From positions 186,001 through 250,000 of the IMG/VR virus record IMGVR_UViG_3300032236_001613: DNA of 64,000 bases. One strand, 5' to 3'. The translations under genes and the position numbers were made by a program. Within the stretch, counting starts at the first letter, position 1; every line of letters begins with the position of its first letter. Shown one piece after another: positions 56,445 through 64,000 of this stretch. The notes beneath the pieces are model-generated. The model ran no database searches, was not told the DNA's origin, and saw nothing but the letters and a program-made list of their open reading frames with translations. Source of the stretch: a virus.

Positions 56445-57072
56445 AAAACTATTTTATAATAAATGGATTTATAAAATTCAATGTGTAGTTAACGGAGGGT
56501 GGTATCTAAGCATGCCACCTAGCCGTTATTCGTATTGGATTGGTAAAATGAAACCAGATTCAGCCCAAGAATTAGATATTGTTAAATCAAAACTAAGTAT
56601 TTTTGCTGATAAAGAAATAAAATTAAGATTTGAATATAATCGTATTAGTATATTTTGTAATGATCGGGCAATATTTACAGATATAGAAGCGACCCTTAAT
56701 GATTGGATAGAGCAAATTTATGAACCGGAGAACGATAAAGAGCAAGATTTTTTATTAAACTCAGGAAGACGTAAACGTCTTTGTAAAATTTATCCAAAAG
56801 GGATGTATCGATACAAAGCGTATTTTAATACAAGAGCAATGAATTCAGATGTAAGAACATCATTCTACGAATGGTTCGTTAAGTACGATGCTAGTAAAAT
56901 GTCCATTCCTAATAAAACAAAAAGATGGCTAACAGGGTTGGACTTTTACGGTGCAACTCCTTTTATGTACGTATCTGATCAAAAAATGCTAGCTTTGGCA
57001 TCAATGCGATTAGGTAACGGAATTAGAATGATTGAAGAGTTTATACTAGAAAATGACATAAATACTGGATAG
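56419..57072 (+). CDS. Conserved phage protein, unknown
   Basis: 217 residues, basic (KIKRLKTKKLFYNKWIYKIQ) with an aromatic core (YKAYFNTRAMNSDVRTSFYEW, MSIPNKTKRWLTG). Overlaps clpA by 26 bp. Stop is TAG, after which three codons run in frame into the next gene. Function unknown. Confidence 0.6.
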   Translation: MKIKRLKTKKLFYNKWIYKIQCVVNGGWYLSMPPSRYSYWIGKMKPDSAQELDIVKSKLSIFADKEIKLRFEYNRISIFCNDRAIFTDIEATLNDWIEQIYEPENDKEQDFLLNSGRRKRLCKIYPKGMYRYKAYFNTRAMNSDVRTSFYEWFVKYDASKMSIPNKTKRWLTGLDFYGATPFMYVSDQKMLALASMRLGNGIRMIEEFILENDINTG

Positions 57073-57081
57073 GAAACTCTT

Positions 57082-57501
57082 ATGCCAGCTTTAAGTAGTC
57101 AATTTCAATTTATTATAAACAGTGGTTCGTTCACAACAACTACGGTAGCTATACCATCAGCTGCAATTGCTCCAGATGGAACTGCTAATTTTTATTCTAT
57201 TCCTCAAAAAGGCGATGGATACTTTGGAGCAGCTGATGGACTACATACTGTCACTTATACAGTTACTCCAAACTTTTCCGGTAGCTTGAGTATGCAAGCT
57301 ACTCTAGCTACTAATCCCGGCAATGTTGATTGGTTTACAGTAGCGAATTCAACTGTAACTTATACGTTTCCTATCGTTCCAGCAACTACCACTACAAATT
57401 ATGTAAACTTTACAGGTAATTTTGTATGGGTAAGAGCAGTAGTAAATAGAGACGGAACGAATCCAAACGGTACTGTAAACTTTATAAACTACAATCACTA
57501 A
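57082..57501 (+). CDS. Small beta-rich structural protein
   Basis: 139 residues of Thr/Asn/Ser/Gly-rich beta strands (FSGSLSMQATLATNPGNVDWF, PATTTTNYVNFTGNFVWVRAVV), typical of a virion decoration or baseplate protein. SD AGGA overlapping the upstream TAG region. Could be read as a C-terminal extension of the upstream protein if the TAG is suppressed. Confidence 0.6.
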   Translation: MPALSSQFQFIINSGSFTTTTVAIPSAAIAPDGTANFYSIPQKGDGYFGAADGLHTVTYTVTPNFSGSLSMQATLATNPGNVDWFTVANSTVTYTFPIVPATTTTNYVNFTGNFVWVRAVVNRDGTNPNGTVNFINYNH

Positions 57502-57552
57502 ATTTTCTTTAATTAAAAATACATAAATACTTCATGTTCATTGGAGTATAAG

Positions 57553-58587
57553 ATGAATCTTAACGAAATTAGTAGCGAACTTGCTAAACGTGTCTCAAAG
57601 CTTCGTAAATTACAGCAATTACAATCTACAGTTAAAGGATTATCGTCATTACATGGCGATGAAGTAGCAAAACATTCTCAAGATGCAGATATGTATTTAA
57701 ATAAAGCCAAGGCTGCTAAAGCATATGCTAATAAACCAACAAAGATTAGGGAGTCATACTCAGCTAAAACAGAAAAAAGAATAAAAGATTTAGAAAGAAT
57801 TGTAAAAGAAGAAATTCGCTTACTTAGACAAGAAATATTAGAACATGATAAAAATTTAAACGAGAAATGGAGCAAAAAATATAAACGTAGTATTAATTGC
57901 TCACACCCTAAAGGATTTAGTCAACGTGCTCACTGTGCTGGAAAGAAAAAGCATAACGAAAGTGCTGTGATGGAAATGATCTGTCCTGATTGCGGAATGT
58001 GCAAGACACATAGCAATCTTAATGAAGATAAGAAAAGACAAATGAGTCGAGCTGCTAAGGGCACTATGAAATACGGCAAAGACGGAATGAAGGCTCTTGC
58101 AAAAGCTGGAAAAGATGGTGCTAGTGAGAAAAAGCTAGACACTATCCGCGACAAATACAATCAATATGACGAAAGTGCAGAGCAAAGACAACTTGAAAAA
58201 AGTTTTGACCTTATTGAACAGATGGTTGAATCTTTAGCTCTAGAGTATAACGTAGATCCTGAGATAATTTGGGAAAAATTTGAAAAAGTTAGCGATCGTA
58301 CTTTATTAAAAGAAGCTGCAGCCTGGCAAAAGAAATCAGGTAAGAACAAAAACGGCGGATTAAACAAGAAAGGTGTTGCAAGCTATCGTAGAGAGCATCC
58401 TGGAAGTAAATTGCAGACTGCCGTTACTACTAAACCGAGCAAACTTAAAAAAGGAAGTAAAGCTAGTAAACGCCGCAAGAGTTTTTGTGCTCGCATGAAA
58501 GGTATGAAGAAAAAACGTACTGGAGCTAAAACTAAGAGAGATCCAAATAGTCGTATAAACAAATCTTTAAGAAAGTGGAATTGCTAA
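57553..58587 (+). CDS. Basic protein with DUF6321-like C-terminus
   Basis: 344 residues from ATG 57553 (GGAG Shine-Dalgarno). N-terminal MNLNEISSELA-type start and coiled coil, a middle INCSHPKGFSQRAHCAGKKKHNES block with CPDCGMC zinc-type Cys, and a very basic C-terminus (KNKNGGLNKKGVASYRREHPG, FCARMKGMKKKRTGAKTKRD) that matches the DUF6321 pattern of phage DNA-associated proteins. It probably binds DNA or RNA. First of five genes coding for small, mostly basic proteins. Confidence 0.65.
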   Translation: MNLNEISSELAKRVSKLRKLQQLQSTVKGLSSLHGDEVAKHSQDADMYLNKAKAAKAYANKPTKIRESYSAKTEKRIKDLERIVKEEIRLLRQEILEHDKNLNEKWSKKYKRSINCSHPKGFSQRAHCAGKKKHNESAVMEMICPDCGMCKTHSNLNEDKKRQMSRAAKGTMKYGKDGMKALAKAGKDGASEKKLDTIRDKYNQYDESAEQRQLEKSFDLIEQMVESLALEYNVDPEIIWEKFEKVSDRTLLKEAAAWQKKSGKNKNGGLNKKGVASYRREHPGSKLQTAVTTKPSKLKKGSKASKRRKSFCARMKGMKKKRTGAKTKRDPNSRINKSLRKWNC

Positions 58588-58588
58588 T

Positions 58589-59191
58589 ATGAGAGATGAA
58601 GATAAACAAATAAGAGATCAAGCTTATCAAAAAGATAAGTCTAAATTAGCCGATGAATTATTTTGGTTTATACTCGACCATGATAAACTTCATAAAGAAC
58701 ATTTTATGCCTTTAGCAAAGAGAATTAAAAAAGCTCAAAAAGAAAAAAACTTCGACCATAAGGATTATATCAAAGAATGGCTACCTATGGTTGATAAAGC
58801 ATGTTTAGAATACTATAAATTAAACCAGCTCGAAGGTGCTCCAAAAGATGTTTTTACTAAAGAATTTCGTAGAGACATGTGTCATCGTTTAGCTGACCAA
58901 CACCATAGAGATATTGAAAGTGGTGAATATGTTTTAGGTGAATCAGGGCAAGCACAAATGGCCGGCCCAAGTGGTCCACAGTACGACACAACAGGCAATC
59001 AAAGATTAGAATCACAAAAACAGAGATTGGATCCAAAATGCTGGAAAGGATATCGTAAATCAGGAACAAAACTTAAAAGTCGTGGCAAAGGTAAAGGAAA
59101 GATTAGAGTCAATAATTGTGTAAAAGTAAGTGAATCTTGGGAAGCAGAGATTTCTAAGTATGTTCAGCTATTAGAAAAAAAATATAGGTAA
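58589..59191 (+). CDS. Basic/acidic phage protein, unknown
   Basis: 200 residues, charged helices (ELFWFILDHDKLHKEHFMPLAKRIKK) and a C-terminus (DPKCWKGYRKSGTKLKSRGKGKGKIRVNNC) sharing the KCWKGY and KVSE style of the adjacent proteins. Starts 1 bp after the previous stop. Function unknown; part of the basic-protein block. Confidence 0.6.
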   Translation: MRDEDKQIRDQAYQKDKSKLADELFWFILDHDKLHKEHFMPLAKRIKKAQKEKNFDHKDYIKEWLPMVDKACLEYYKLNQLEGAPKDVFTKEFRRDMCHRLADQHHRDIESGEYVLGESGQAQMAGPSGPQYDTTGNQRLESQKQRLDPKCWKGYRKSGTKLKSRGKGKGKIRVNNCVKVSESWEAEISKYVQLLEKKYR

Positions 59192-59198
59192 CATTATA

Positions 59199-59558
59199 AT
59201 GAGAGCTAGTGAATTTATAAAAGAAGATAAACTTAGAAAAGGCGCTGTAGCTGCTGTGCCAGATATGAGAGTACATCCTGGATTAGATAACTCTAGCCCA
59301 TATGCTCCATGGCGATTTGGAATTGCATTAGCAGGATCTCCTGATTTTGATATGGACAAAGAAGGGCCAACTGGTCAGAAACTTGTAACAATAGCTTACA
59401 CCGATGCCGATGCGGAGATTATTAAAGCTACAGAAAAATTTATGGGGTCAAAAGGTAGTAATGTTACTACTGCCGGTAGCCAGGAATTAGAATTTGTTAA
59501 TAAAGTAAGTCCTGTGTCTTCTTGGAATAACAAGAAGAAAGGTAAGAAAAAGAAATGA
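59199..59558 (+). CDS. Small phage protein with MRASEF start
   Basis: 119 residues starting MRASEFIKEDKLRKG, the N-terminal style shared by several proteins here (MKIRELMEG, MNLNEIS), and ending in a Lys run. The centre (APWRFGIALAGSPDFDMDKEG) is not recognised. Overlaps the next gene by ATGA. Confidence 0.55.
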   Translation: MRASEFIKEDKLRKGAVAAVPDMRVHPGLDNSSPYAPWRFGIALAGSPDFDMDKEGPTGQKLVTIAYTDADAEIIKATEKFMGSKGSNVTTAGSQELEFVNKVSPVSSWNNKKKGKKKK

Positions 59559-59956
59559 AAATAAGAGAACTAATGGAAGGTGTAATGCAGACAGGAGACC
59601 CGGGAATGGGTACTCCTGAAGCTAATAAAGCTGGATGGGGATCGGGTAATTACACTAGTCAACGTCCGGGATCTTGGAACGGCACTGCAGAAGATACAAG
59701 CAATACTCCTAAATCTAAAAAAGTAAAAAAAGTAAAAGAAGCAGCTACCTCCGGTGCAACTAGTTCGGGATCAATCGCTACTGTTGCTAATCCACAATTA
59801 AGTCCAGGTCCTGCACGCGGCAAGAAATCATATACTGGCACACCCGGACATAGTGGAACTAAAGCTCCTCCGCAGCCCAAACCAAAGAATAACACCGGAA
59901 AAAATGCTCTCGATATGAAGGGAGTTAGTATTTTTGGTCAACCAATCAAGAGATAA
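59555..59956 (+). CDS. Disordered phage protein, unknown
   Basis: 133 residues, MKIRELMEGVMQTGDPGMG start, then long Gly/Pro/Lys/Thr disorder (GSGNYTSQRPGSWNGT, KPKNNTG). Overlaps the previous gene by ATGA. Likely a packaged or scaffolding-type protein, not proven. Confidence 0.55.
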   Translation: MKIRELMEGVMQTGDPGMGTPEANKAGWGSGNYTSQRPGSWNGTAEDTSNTPKSKKVKKVKEAATSGATSSGSIATVANPQLSPGPARGKKSYTGTPGHSGTKAPPQPKPKNNTGKNALDMKGVSIFGQPIKR

Positions 59957-59959
59957 ACT

Positions 59960-60457
59960 ATGAAAAAGAAAAATCTAGTAGCAAAACATGCAAAGTCAAC
60001 TACATCAGGCGCAGGCCCACATAAGGATCGTAAAAAAGCTATGAAAAAAGGCGAAACAAAACATAAAAAGAAATATGTTGAAAACTTTGATGGTGGCGAA
60101 GAATATAATGACGAAGCCGGTATGCTCAAGACTAATCTGCATACTATGATGAGAGCATGTAAAGGACTACATAATCTTGTTAGTTCTGATGAAAATTTAC
60201 CTGAATGGGCTCAAGAAAAAGTTGCACAAGCAAAAGGCATGTTAGTTGCAGTATGGGATTATATGGAAAGCCAGCACGAAGAAGGTAACGTCTATACCAA
60301 CGAAGCAACAAAAAAATCTTTAAAAAATCATCCATGGAAAGGATCCAAAGCTATTGCGGATAAAAATCGTTTAAAATCCGAAAAAGAAAAATCTAAAAAG
60401 TCATACAATGATAAATTAGCCGAATCATTAGAAAGAGCACTGCGTAAATTAAAATAA
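59960..60457 (+). CDS. Basic phage protein, unknown
   Basis: 165 residues. Strongly basic N-terminus (KKKNLVAKHAKSTTSGAG, HKDRKKAMKKGE) and a helical centre (LKTNLHTMMRACKGLHNLV, WAQEKVAQAKGMLVAVWDYM). Another member of the basic-protein group. TAA stop, then an early promoter for the next gene. Confidence 0.6.
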   Translation: MKKKNLVAKHAKSTTSGAGPHKDRKKAMKKGETKHKKKYVENFDGGEEYNDEAGMLKTNLHTMMRACKGLHNLVSSDENLPEWAQEKVAQAKGMLVAVWDYMESQHEEGNVYTNEATKKSLKNHPWKGSKAIADKNRLKSEKEKSKKSYNDKLAESLERALRKLK

Positions 60458-60460
60458 TAA

Positions 60461-60489
60461 TTGACTTGTTAGTGTAGATCTCATATAGT
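60461..60489 (+). promoter_or_regulatory. Sigma70-type promoter
   Basis: TTGACT, 17 bp, TATAGT, followed by a short leader with AAGGAG before the gene at 60511. Confidence 0.75.
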
Positions 60490-60510
60490 ATCTCTACAAG
60501 GAGAATAATA

Positions 60511-60786
60511 ATGAGTAAAGTATTCGGCGACCCAGAAAAACAAAAGCTTAAGCAAATTGTTTCTGAGGGTGTTACTGTTAAACAGGAAATTCAAGTGCTT
60601 ACAGAAGGTCTTAATGATACTATTAAGTCTATCGCAGAAGAGCTTGATATTTCGGCTGGCGAAATTAAGCAGGCAATCAATATTGCCCTCAAAGGAAATT
60701 GGGATCAAGTTTGGAAGAAGTTCGATACTATCGAAACTATTCTTGATATTACTGGTCATGCAGTCCGAAAGGAGGACGAGGTATGA
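60511..60786 (+). CDS. DsbA-like DNA-binding protein (tentative)
   Basis: 91 residues. Helical, with KVFGDPEKQKLKQIVSEGV, LTEGLNDTIKSIAEELDISAGEIKQAINIALKGNWDQVW, a layout like the small dsDNA-binding protein DsbA of T4-like phages, which helps late transcription. Similarity is by pattern only. AAGGAG ribosome-binding site; ATGA overlap with speD. Confidence 0.5.
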   Translation: MSKVFGDPEKQKLKQIVSEGVTVKQEIQVLTEGLNDTIKSIAEELDISAGEIKQAINIALKGNWDQVWKKFDTIETILDITGHAVRKEDEV

Positions 60787-61142
60787 GTGATTATTGGGGA
60801 TATCATCTAATGCTTGATTGTTCGGGGTGTAATGATAATATTAAAGACCGTGAACAAATTTATCAATTCGCTAAGGAAATGGTAAAACGCATCGATATGA
60901 TTGCGCATGGCGAGCCTATTATCGAATACATGCTGCCTGGAGATCCTAAGGAAGGGTACAGTTTAATGCAGTTGATTCAAACTAGCAATATTTGTGCACA
61001 CTTTGTTAATCCTGACAATACAGCTTATATTGACATTTTTAGTTGCAAGGAATACGACATCGAGACTGCCAAGGCCGTAGTTGCAGAGTTTTTCGCTCCT
61101 ACTAAGGTTCGTGTTAATTTTATTACACGACACGCTAATTAA
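60783..61142 (+). CDS. speD: S-adenosylmethionine decarboxylase-like (SpeD)
   Basis: 119 residues: WGYHLMLDCSGCND N-terminus and SLMQLIQTSNICAHFVNPDNTAYIDIFSCKEYD match the AdoMet decarboxylase core, where Ser would become the pyruvoyl group, Cys aids catalysis and the TAYIDIFSC block is diagnostic. It would feed spermidine synthesis; speD-like genes occur in other T4-like marine phages. Placed between a DsbA-like protein and the polymerase. Confidence 0.8.
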   Translation: MSDYWGYHLMLDCSGCNDNIKDREQIYQFAKEMVKRIDMIAHGEPIIEYMLPGDPKEGYSLMQLIQTSNICAHFVNPDNTAYIDIFSCKEYDIETAKAVVAEFFAPTKVRVNFITRHAN

Positions 61143-61165
61143 ATAAATATTATTAGAACATGGTT

Positions 61166-61219
61166 TGGCCAGCCATAAATGGCCATTTAGACGGTCTGTG
61201 AGCCATAAATCACAAGGAG
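61166..61219 (+). promoter_or_regulatory. Tandem hairpins with identical loops: candidate gp43-type operator
   Basis: Hairpin 1: TGGCCA (61166-61171), loop GCCATAAA, TGGCCA (61180-61185). Hairpin 2: TGTGA (61197-61201), the same loop GCCATAAA, TCACA (61210-61214), immediately followed by AAGGAG (61214-61219), 8 bp before the polymerase ATG. The stems differ but the 8-nt loops are identical. T4 and RB69 gp43 repress their own translation by binding a hairpin with a 5-bp or so stem and 8-nt loop overlapping the ribosome-binding site. Confidence 0.7.
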
Positions 61220-61226
61220 AAAAAAT

Positions 61227-63929
61227 ATGAGTTACGTCGATTCCATGTGGGATCGCGAAAACGATATCGTAAATGTCGTTGAACGTGATCCTGTAAAAGG
61301 AAGAATATTCCAACAATATCCAGCAAAGTATTTGTTTTATTACCCAGATGTTAAGGGTAAGCATAATAGTATATTTGGCACACCTTTAAGTAAGGTTACA
61401 TCAAGAAGTTATAAAGAACACATGAAAGAGCAAAGGATCCATAGTGGTCGTAAGCTCTTTGAAAGCGATATTAATCCAGTATTTCGATGTCTGGAAGAAA
61501 ATTATTTAGGAAAAGATGCTCCTAAATTAAACGTAGCATTTTTCGATATTGAGGTTGATTTTGATCCCGAAAGAGGTTATGCAACCCCTGATGATGCATT
61601 CATGCCAATCACTGCAATTGCAGTACATTTACAGTGGTTAGATACTTTGATATGTCTAGCTGTTCCTCCTAAGACATTAACTATGGAACAAGCTCTCGAA
61701 CAGGTAAAAGATTTTCCTAATACCATTTTGTTCCAAAATGAGTACGAGCTACTTGATACATTTTTAACTCTCATCGAAGATGCAGATGTATTGAGCGGGT
61801 GGAATTCCGAAGGATTCGATATTCCATATACTGTCAATCGAGTAATTAAAGCTCTTAGTAAAGAAGATACTAGAAGGTTTTGTCTTTGGAATCAATTTCC
61901 AAAAAGACGAGAGTACGAAAAGTATGGAAAAACTTCAGTAACTTACGATATTATAGGTCGTGTTCATCTCGACAGTCTGGCTTTATATAGAAAGTATACA
62001 TATGAAGAACGCCATAGCTGGAAGCTTGATTCAGTTGCTGAAGATGAACTTGGTGAGCGTAAAACACAGTACGAAGGTACACTTGACCAATTGTATAACA
62101 ATGATTTTAAAACATTTATTGAGTACAATAGACAAGACTGCGCAATCTTAGAAAAACTCGATAAAAAATTAAAGTTTATTGACTTAGCTAACACAATTGC
62201 ACATGAAAATACTGTGCTACTTCAAACTACAATGGGCGCCGTTGCTGTTACCGAACAAGCTATTATTAATGAGGCACATAGTTTAGGGTTGATTGTTCCT
62301 AGTCGTACTAAACAAGATGACAAGGACATTACCGACGACGATGATGGTCCATCAGATACACAAGCAGCAGGTGCTTATGTAGCATATCCTAAAAAAGGAT
62401 TACATGATTGGATTGGATCAATGGACATTAACAGTCTGTATCCATCTGTTATTCGTGCTTTAAATATGGGTCCCGAGACAATTATCGGTCAGCTAAGACA
62501 AGAATATACTAAGGCAGAAATTTCTGCTAAAATGGCAAAAGGATCTAGTTTTGCTGCTTCTTGGGAAGGCAAGTTTGGAAGTAATGAGTTCGAACTTGTT
62601 ATGTCTAAAGACATTGCACAAGACATAACTGTCGATTGGGAAGATGGCAAAAGCGATGTACTAACCGGTGCACAGATTTATTCTTTAATCTACGAAAATA
62701 ATAATCCTTGGCTGTTAAGTGCAAATGGTACTATTTTTACTGTAGAGAAGGAAGGAATTATTCCTGGCTTGCTAGCACGTTGGTATAAAGAGCGTAAAGA
62801 ACTTCAAAAGAAATTAAAAGCAGCAATTGAAGCAGGAAATAAAGTCGAAGAAGAGTACTGGGATAAAAGACAGCTAGTTAAGAAAATTAACTTAAACAGT
62901 CTTTACGGTGCAATTCTTAATCCTGGTTGCAGATTTTTTGATAATCGAATTGGGCAGTCAACAACATTAACTGGTCGTCGAATTGCTAGACATATGGCAT
63001 CAAAAATTAATGAAATTATTACCGGCGAATATAATCATGTCGGTAAAGCTATCATTTACGGCGATACTGACTCTGCATACTTTAGTGCTTACAGTACGTT
63101 AAGAAATGAAATCAATAAAGGAGTTATTCCTTGGGATAAGGATACTGTAATTCAACTTTATAATACTGTAGCTGAAGAAGTTAACAACACATTTCCTCAA
63201 TTCATGTTAGATGACTTTCATTGCCCTAAGAAGCGTGGTGAAGTTATTAAAGCAGGACGAGAAATCGTTGCTATTAAAGGACTGTTTATTACTAAAAAAC
63301 GATACGCTGTTCTTTATTATGATAAAGATGGTAAACGTCAAGACCTTGGTGGAAAGCCTGGTAAAATTAAAGCCATGGGCCTAGATCTTAAAAGAAGCGA
63401 CACACCAGAATTCATGCAAGAGTTCCTTAGCGAAATTCTAAATAAAGTACTCAACGGTGCAGGTGAGGATGAGATTTTAGAAAGGATTTCTGTCTTTAGA
63501 ACTGAATTTAAATCACGTCCAGGTTGGGAAAAAGGCAGCCCTAAAAGAGCAAATAACATTACCGATTATCAATCGAGAGAAGAAAAAGCCGGTAAAATTA
63601 ATATGCCAGGACATGTTAGAGCAAGTATTAATTGGAATACATTACGTAGAATGAACGATGACAAATATTCATTACAAATCGTTGATGGTATGAAAGTTAT
63701 TGTTTGCAAACTCATTGATAATCCAATGGGGTTTACTAGCGTGGCGTATCCAACGGACGAACAAAGACTACCAAAATGGTTTCAAGAGCTACCTTTCGCT
63801 CATTCAGAGATGGAAGGTGTCATTATTAACAATAAGCTAGAAAATCTTATCGGAGTTCTTGAATGGGATTTGAACTCAACTAAACAGGACTCAACATTTG
63901 GAAGTTTATTTTCGTTTGGATCAGAATAA
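61227..63929 (+). CDS. 43: Family B DNA polymerase, T4 gp43-type
   Basis: 900 residues, like T4 gp43 (898). Exonuclease motifs FFDIEV (Asp107, Glu109), GWNSEGFDIPY (Asn193, Asp198) and EYNRQDCAIL (Asp304); polymerase motif A SMDINSLYPS (Asp400), motif B KKINLNSLYG and motif C YGDTDS (611-616). All catalytic acids are present, so it should be an active proofreading replicase. Preceded by the tandem hairpins and a perfect AAGGAG. Stop followed by an early promoter for the next gene. Confidence 0.97.
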   Translation: MSYVDSMWDRENDIVNVVERDPVKGRIFQQYPAKYLFYYPDVKGKHNSIFGTPLSKVTSRSYKEHMKEQRIHSGRKLFESDINPVFRCLEENYLGKDAPKLNVAFFDIEVDFDPERGYATPDDAFMPITAIAVHLQWLDTLICLAVPPKTLTMEQALEQVKDFPNTILFQNEYELLDTFLTLIEDADVLSGWNSEGFDIPYTVNRVIKALSKEDTRRFCLWNQFPKRREYEKYGKTSVTYDIIGRVHLDSLALYRKYTYEERHSWKLDSVAEDELGERKTQYEGTLDQLYNNDFKTFIEYNRQDCAILEKLDKKLKFIDLANTIAHENTVLLQTTMGAVAVTEQAIINEAHSLGLIVPSRTKQDDKDITDDDDGPSDTQAAGAYVAYPKKGLHDWIGSMDINSLYPSVIRALNMGPETIIGQLRQEYTKAEISAKMAKGSSFAASWEGKFGSNEFELVMSKDIAQDITVDWEDGKSDVLTGAQIYSLIYENNNPWLLSANGTIFTVEKEGIIPGLLARWYKERKELQKKLKAAIEAGNKVEEEYWDKRQLVKKINLNSLYGAILNPGCRFFDNRIGQSTTLTGRRIARHMASKINEIITGEYNHVGKAIIYGDTDSAYFSAYSTLRNEINKGVIPWDKDTVIQLYNTVAEEVNNTFPQFMLDDFHCPKKRGEVIKAGREIVAIKGLFITKKRYAVLYYDKDGKRQDLGGKPGKIKAMGLDLKRSDTPEFMQEFLSEILNKVLNGAGEDEILERISVFRTEFKSRPGWEKGSPKRANNITDYQSREEKAGKINMPGHVRASINWNTLRRMNDDKYSLQIVDGMKVIVCKLIDNPMGFTSVAYPTDEQRLPKWFQELPFAHSEMEGVIINNKLENLIGVLEWDLNSTKQDSTFGSLFSFGSE

Positions 63930-63937
63930 ATTAGACA

Positions 63938-63966
63938 TTGACTTTTTTTCGTTTTCTAAATACAAT
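63938..63966 (+). promoter_or_regulatory. Sigma70-type promoter
   Basis: TTGACT, 17 bp, TACAAT, then AAAGGA and an ATG at 63985. Serves the truncated gene at the window edge. Confidence 0.65.
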
Positions 63967-63984
63967 TAACAAAAGGAAATTATT

Positions 63985-64000
63985 ATGAAATCATATTTGC
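63985..64000 (+). CDS. Start of the next gene (partial)
   Basis: Only MKSYL is inside the window; SD AAAGGA precedes it. Function cannot be inferred. Confidence 0.6.

Noticed and set aside
61577-62194. Minus-strand ORFs within the DNA polymerase
   Set aside because: Opposite-strand shadows of a clear family B polymerase.

Overview
The window reads as one contiguous piece of a large, AT-rich, T4-like (myovirus-type) phage genome that infects a Gram-negative bacterium. This rests on a T4 gp43-type family B DNA polymerase, a gp44-type clamp loader, PhoH, a GroES/gp31-like co-chaperonin, S74-chaperone tail fibres, T4-style late promoters (TATAAATA), dense ATGA/TAATG gene overlaps, about 30 tRNA genes, and a lysis cassette with a two-gene spanin and a GH19 endolysin. 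Phage-encoded LPS/sugar genes and an outer-membrane barrel point to a Gram-negative host. The exact host cannot be read from the sequence.

Layout. 1-7.7 kb: sugar and surface-polysaccharide island, with a DegT-type aminotransferase, glycosyltransferases, a nucleotidyltransferase-HAD fusion, a cupin and two paralogous C-methyltransferase-like proteins. 8-16 kb (plus outliers at 17.9 and 19.6 kb): tRNA cluster reading all 20 amino acids, interleaved with small genes, an HNH endonuclease, an outer-membrane barrel and a His-rich membrane protein. The cluster also holds several RNA structures that are not ordinary tRNAs. 16-26 kb: split heptose kinase/adenylyltransferase, HNH, cupin, metallophosphoesterase, metalloprotease-like protein, conserved phage proteins and ClpP. 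26-33 kb: a structural protein, a QueD-like protein, a UDP-glucuronate decarboxylase-like enzyme, a possible toxin-antitoxin pair, UvsE, and a SufC/SufD-like pair. 33-44 kb: tail-fibre and adhesin region with Ig-like, collagen-like, pectate-lyase-like and S74 domains, plus a subtilase. 44.7-48.5 kb: replication and nucleotide block (DnaE-like fragment, GroES, MazG-like, gp44, PhoH). 48.6-53.3 kb: virion/lysis block. 53.3-56.4 kb: DnaJ and ClpA. 57-60.5 kb: small, mostly basic proteins of unknown function. 60.5-64 kb: a small DsbA-like protein, SpeD, DNA polymerase and the start of the next gene.

How it works together. Early-type promoters are very uniform (TTGACT or TTGACA, exactly 17 bp, TATAxT). 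Three of them place the -10 box exactly 6 bp before an ATG that has no Shine-Dalgarno, so those genes are probably leaderless. Late genes carry T4-like late promoters. The phage brings much of a proteostasis set (ClpA, ClpP, DnaJ, GroES-like) and a near-complete tRNA set, so it appears to reshape host translation and protein turnover as well as the cell surface.

Most unusual signals: (i) two tandem RNA hairpins with identical 8-nt loops just upstream of the DNA polymerase start, resembling a T4 gp43-type translational operator; (ii) three related structured elements in the tRNA cluster with a covarying 7-bp closing stem, one of which contains tRNA halves in circularly permuted order; (iii) a tRNA-Sec/allo-tRNA-like gene with a UAU anticodon; (iv) compensatory D-loop/T-loop changes in several tRNAs; (v) a SufC-like ATPase with a decayed ABC signature next to a SufB/D-like protein; (vi) a promoter nested inside a terminator hairpin with a six-codon leader ORF before dnaJ.
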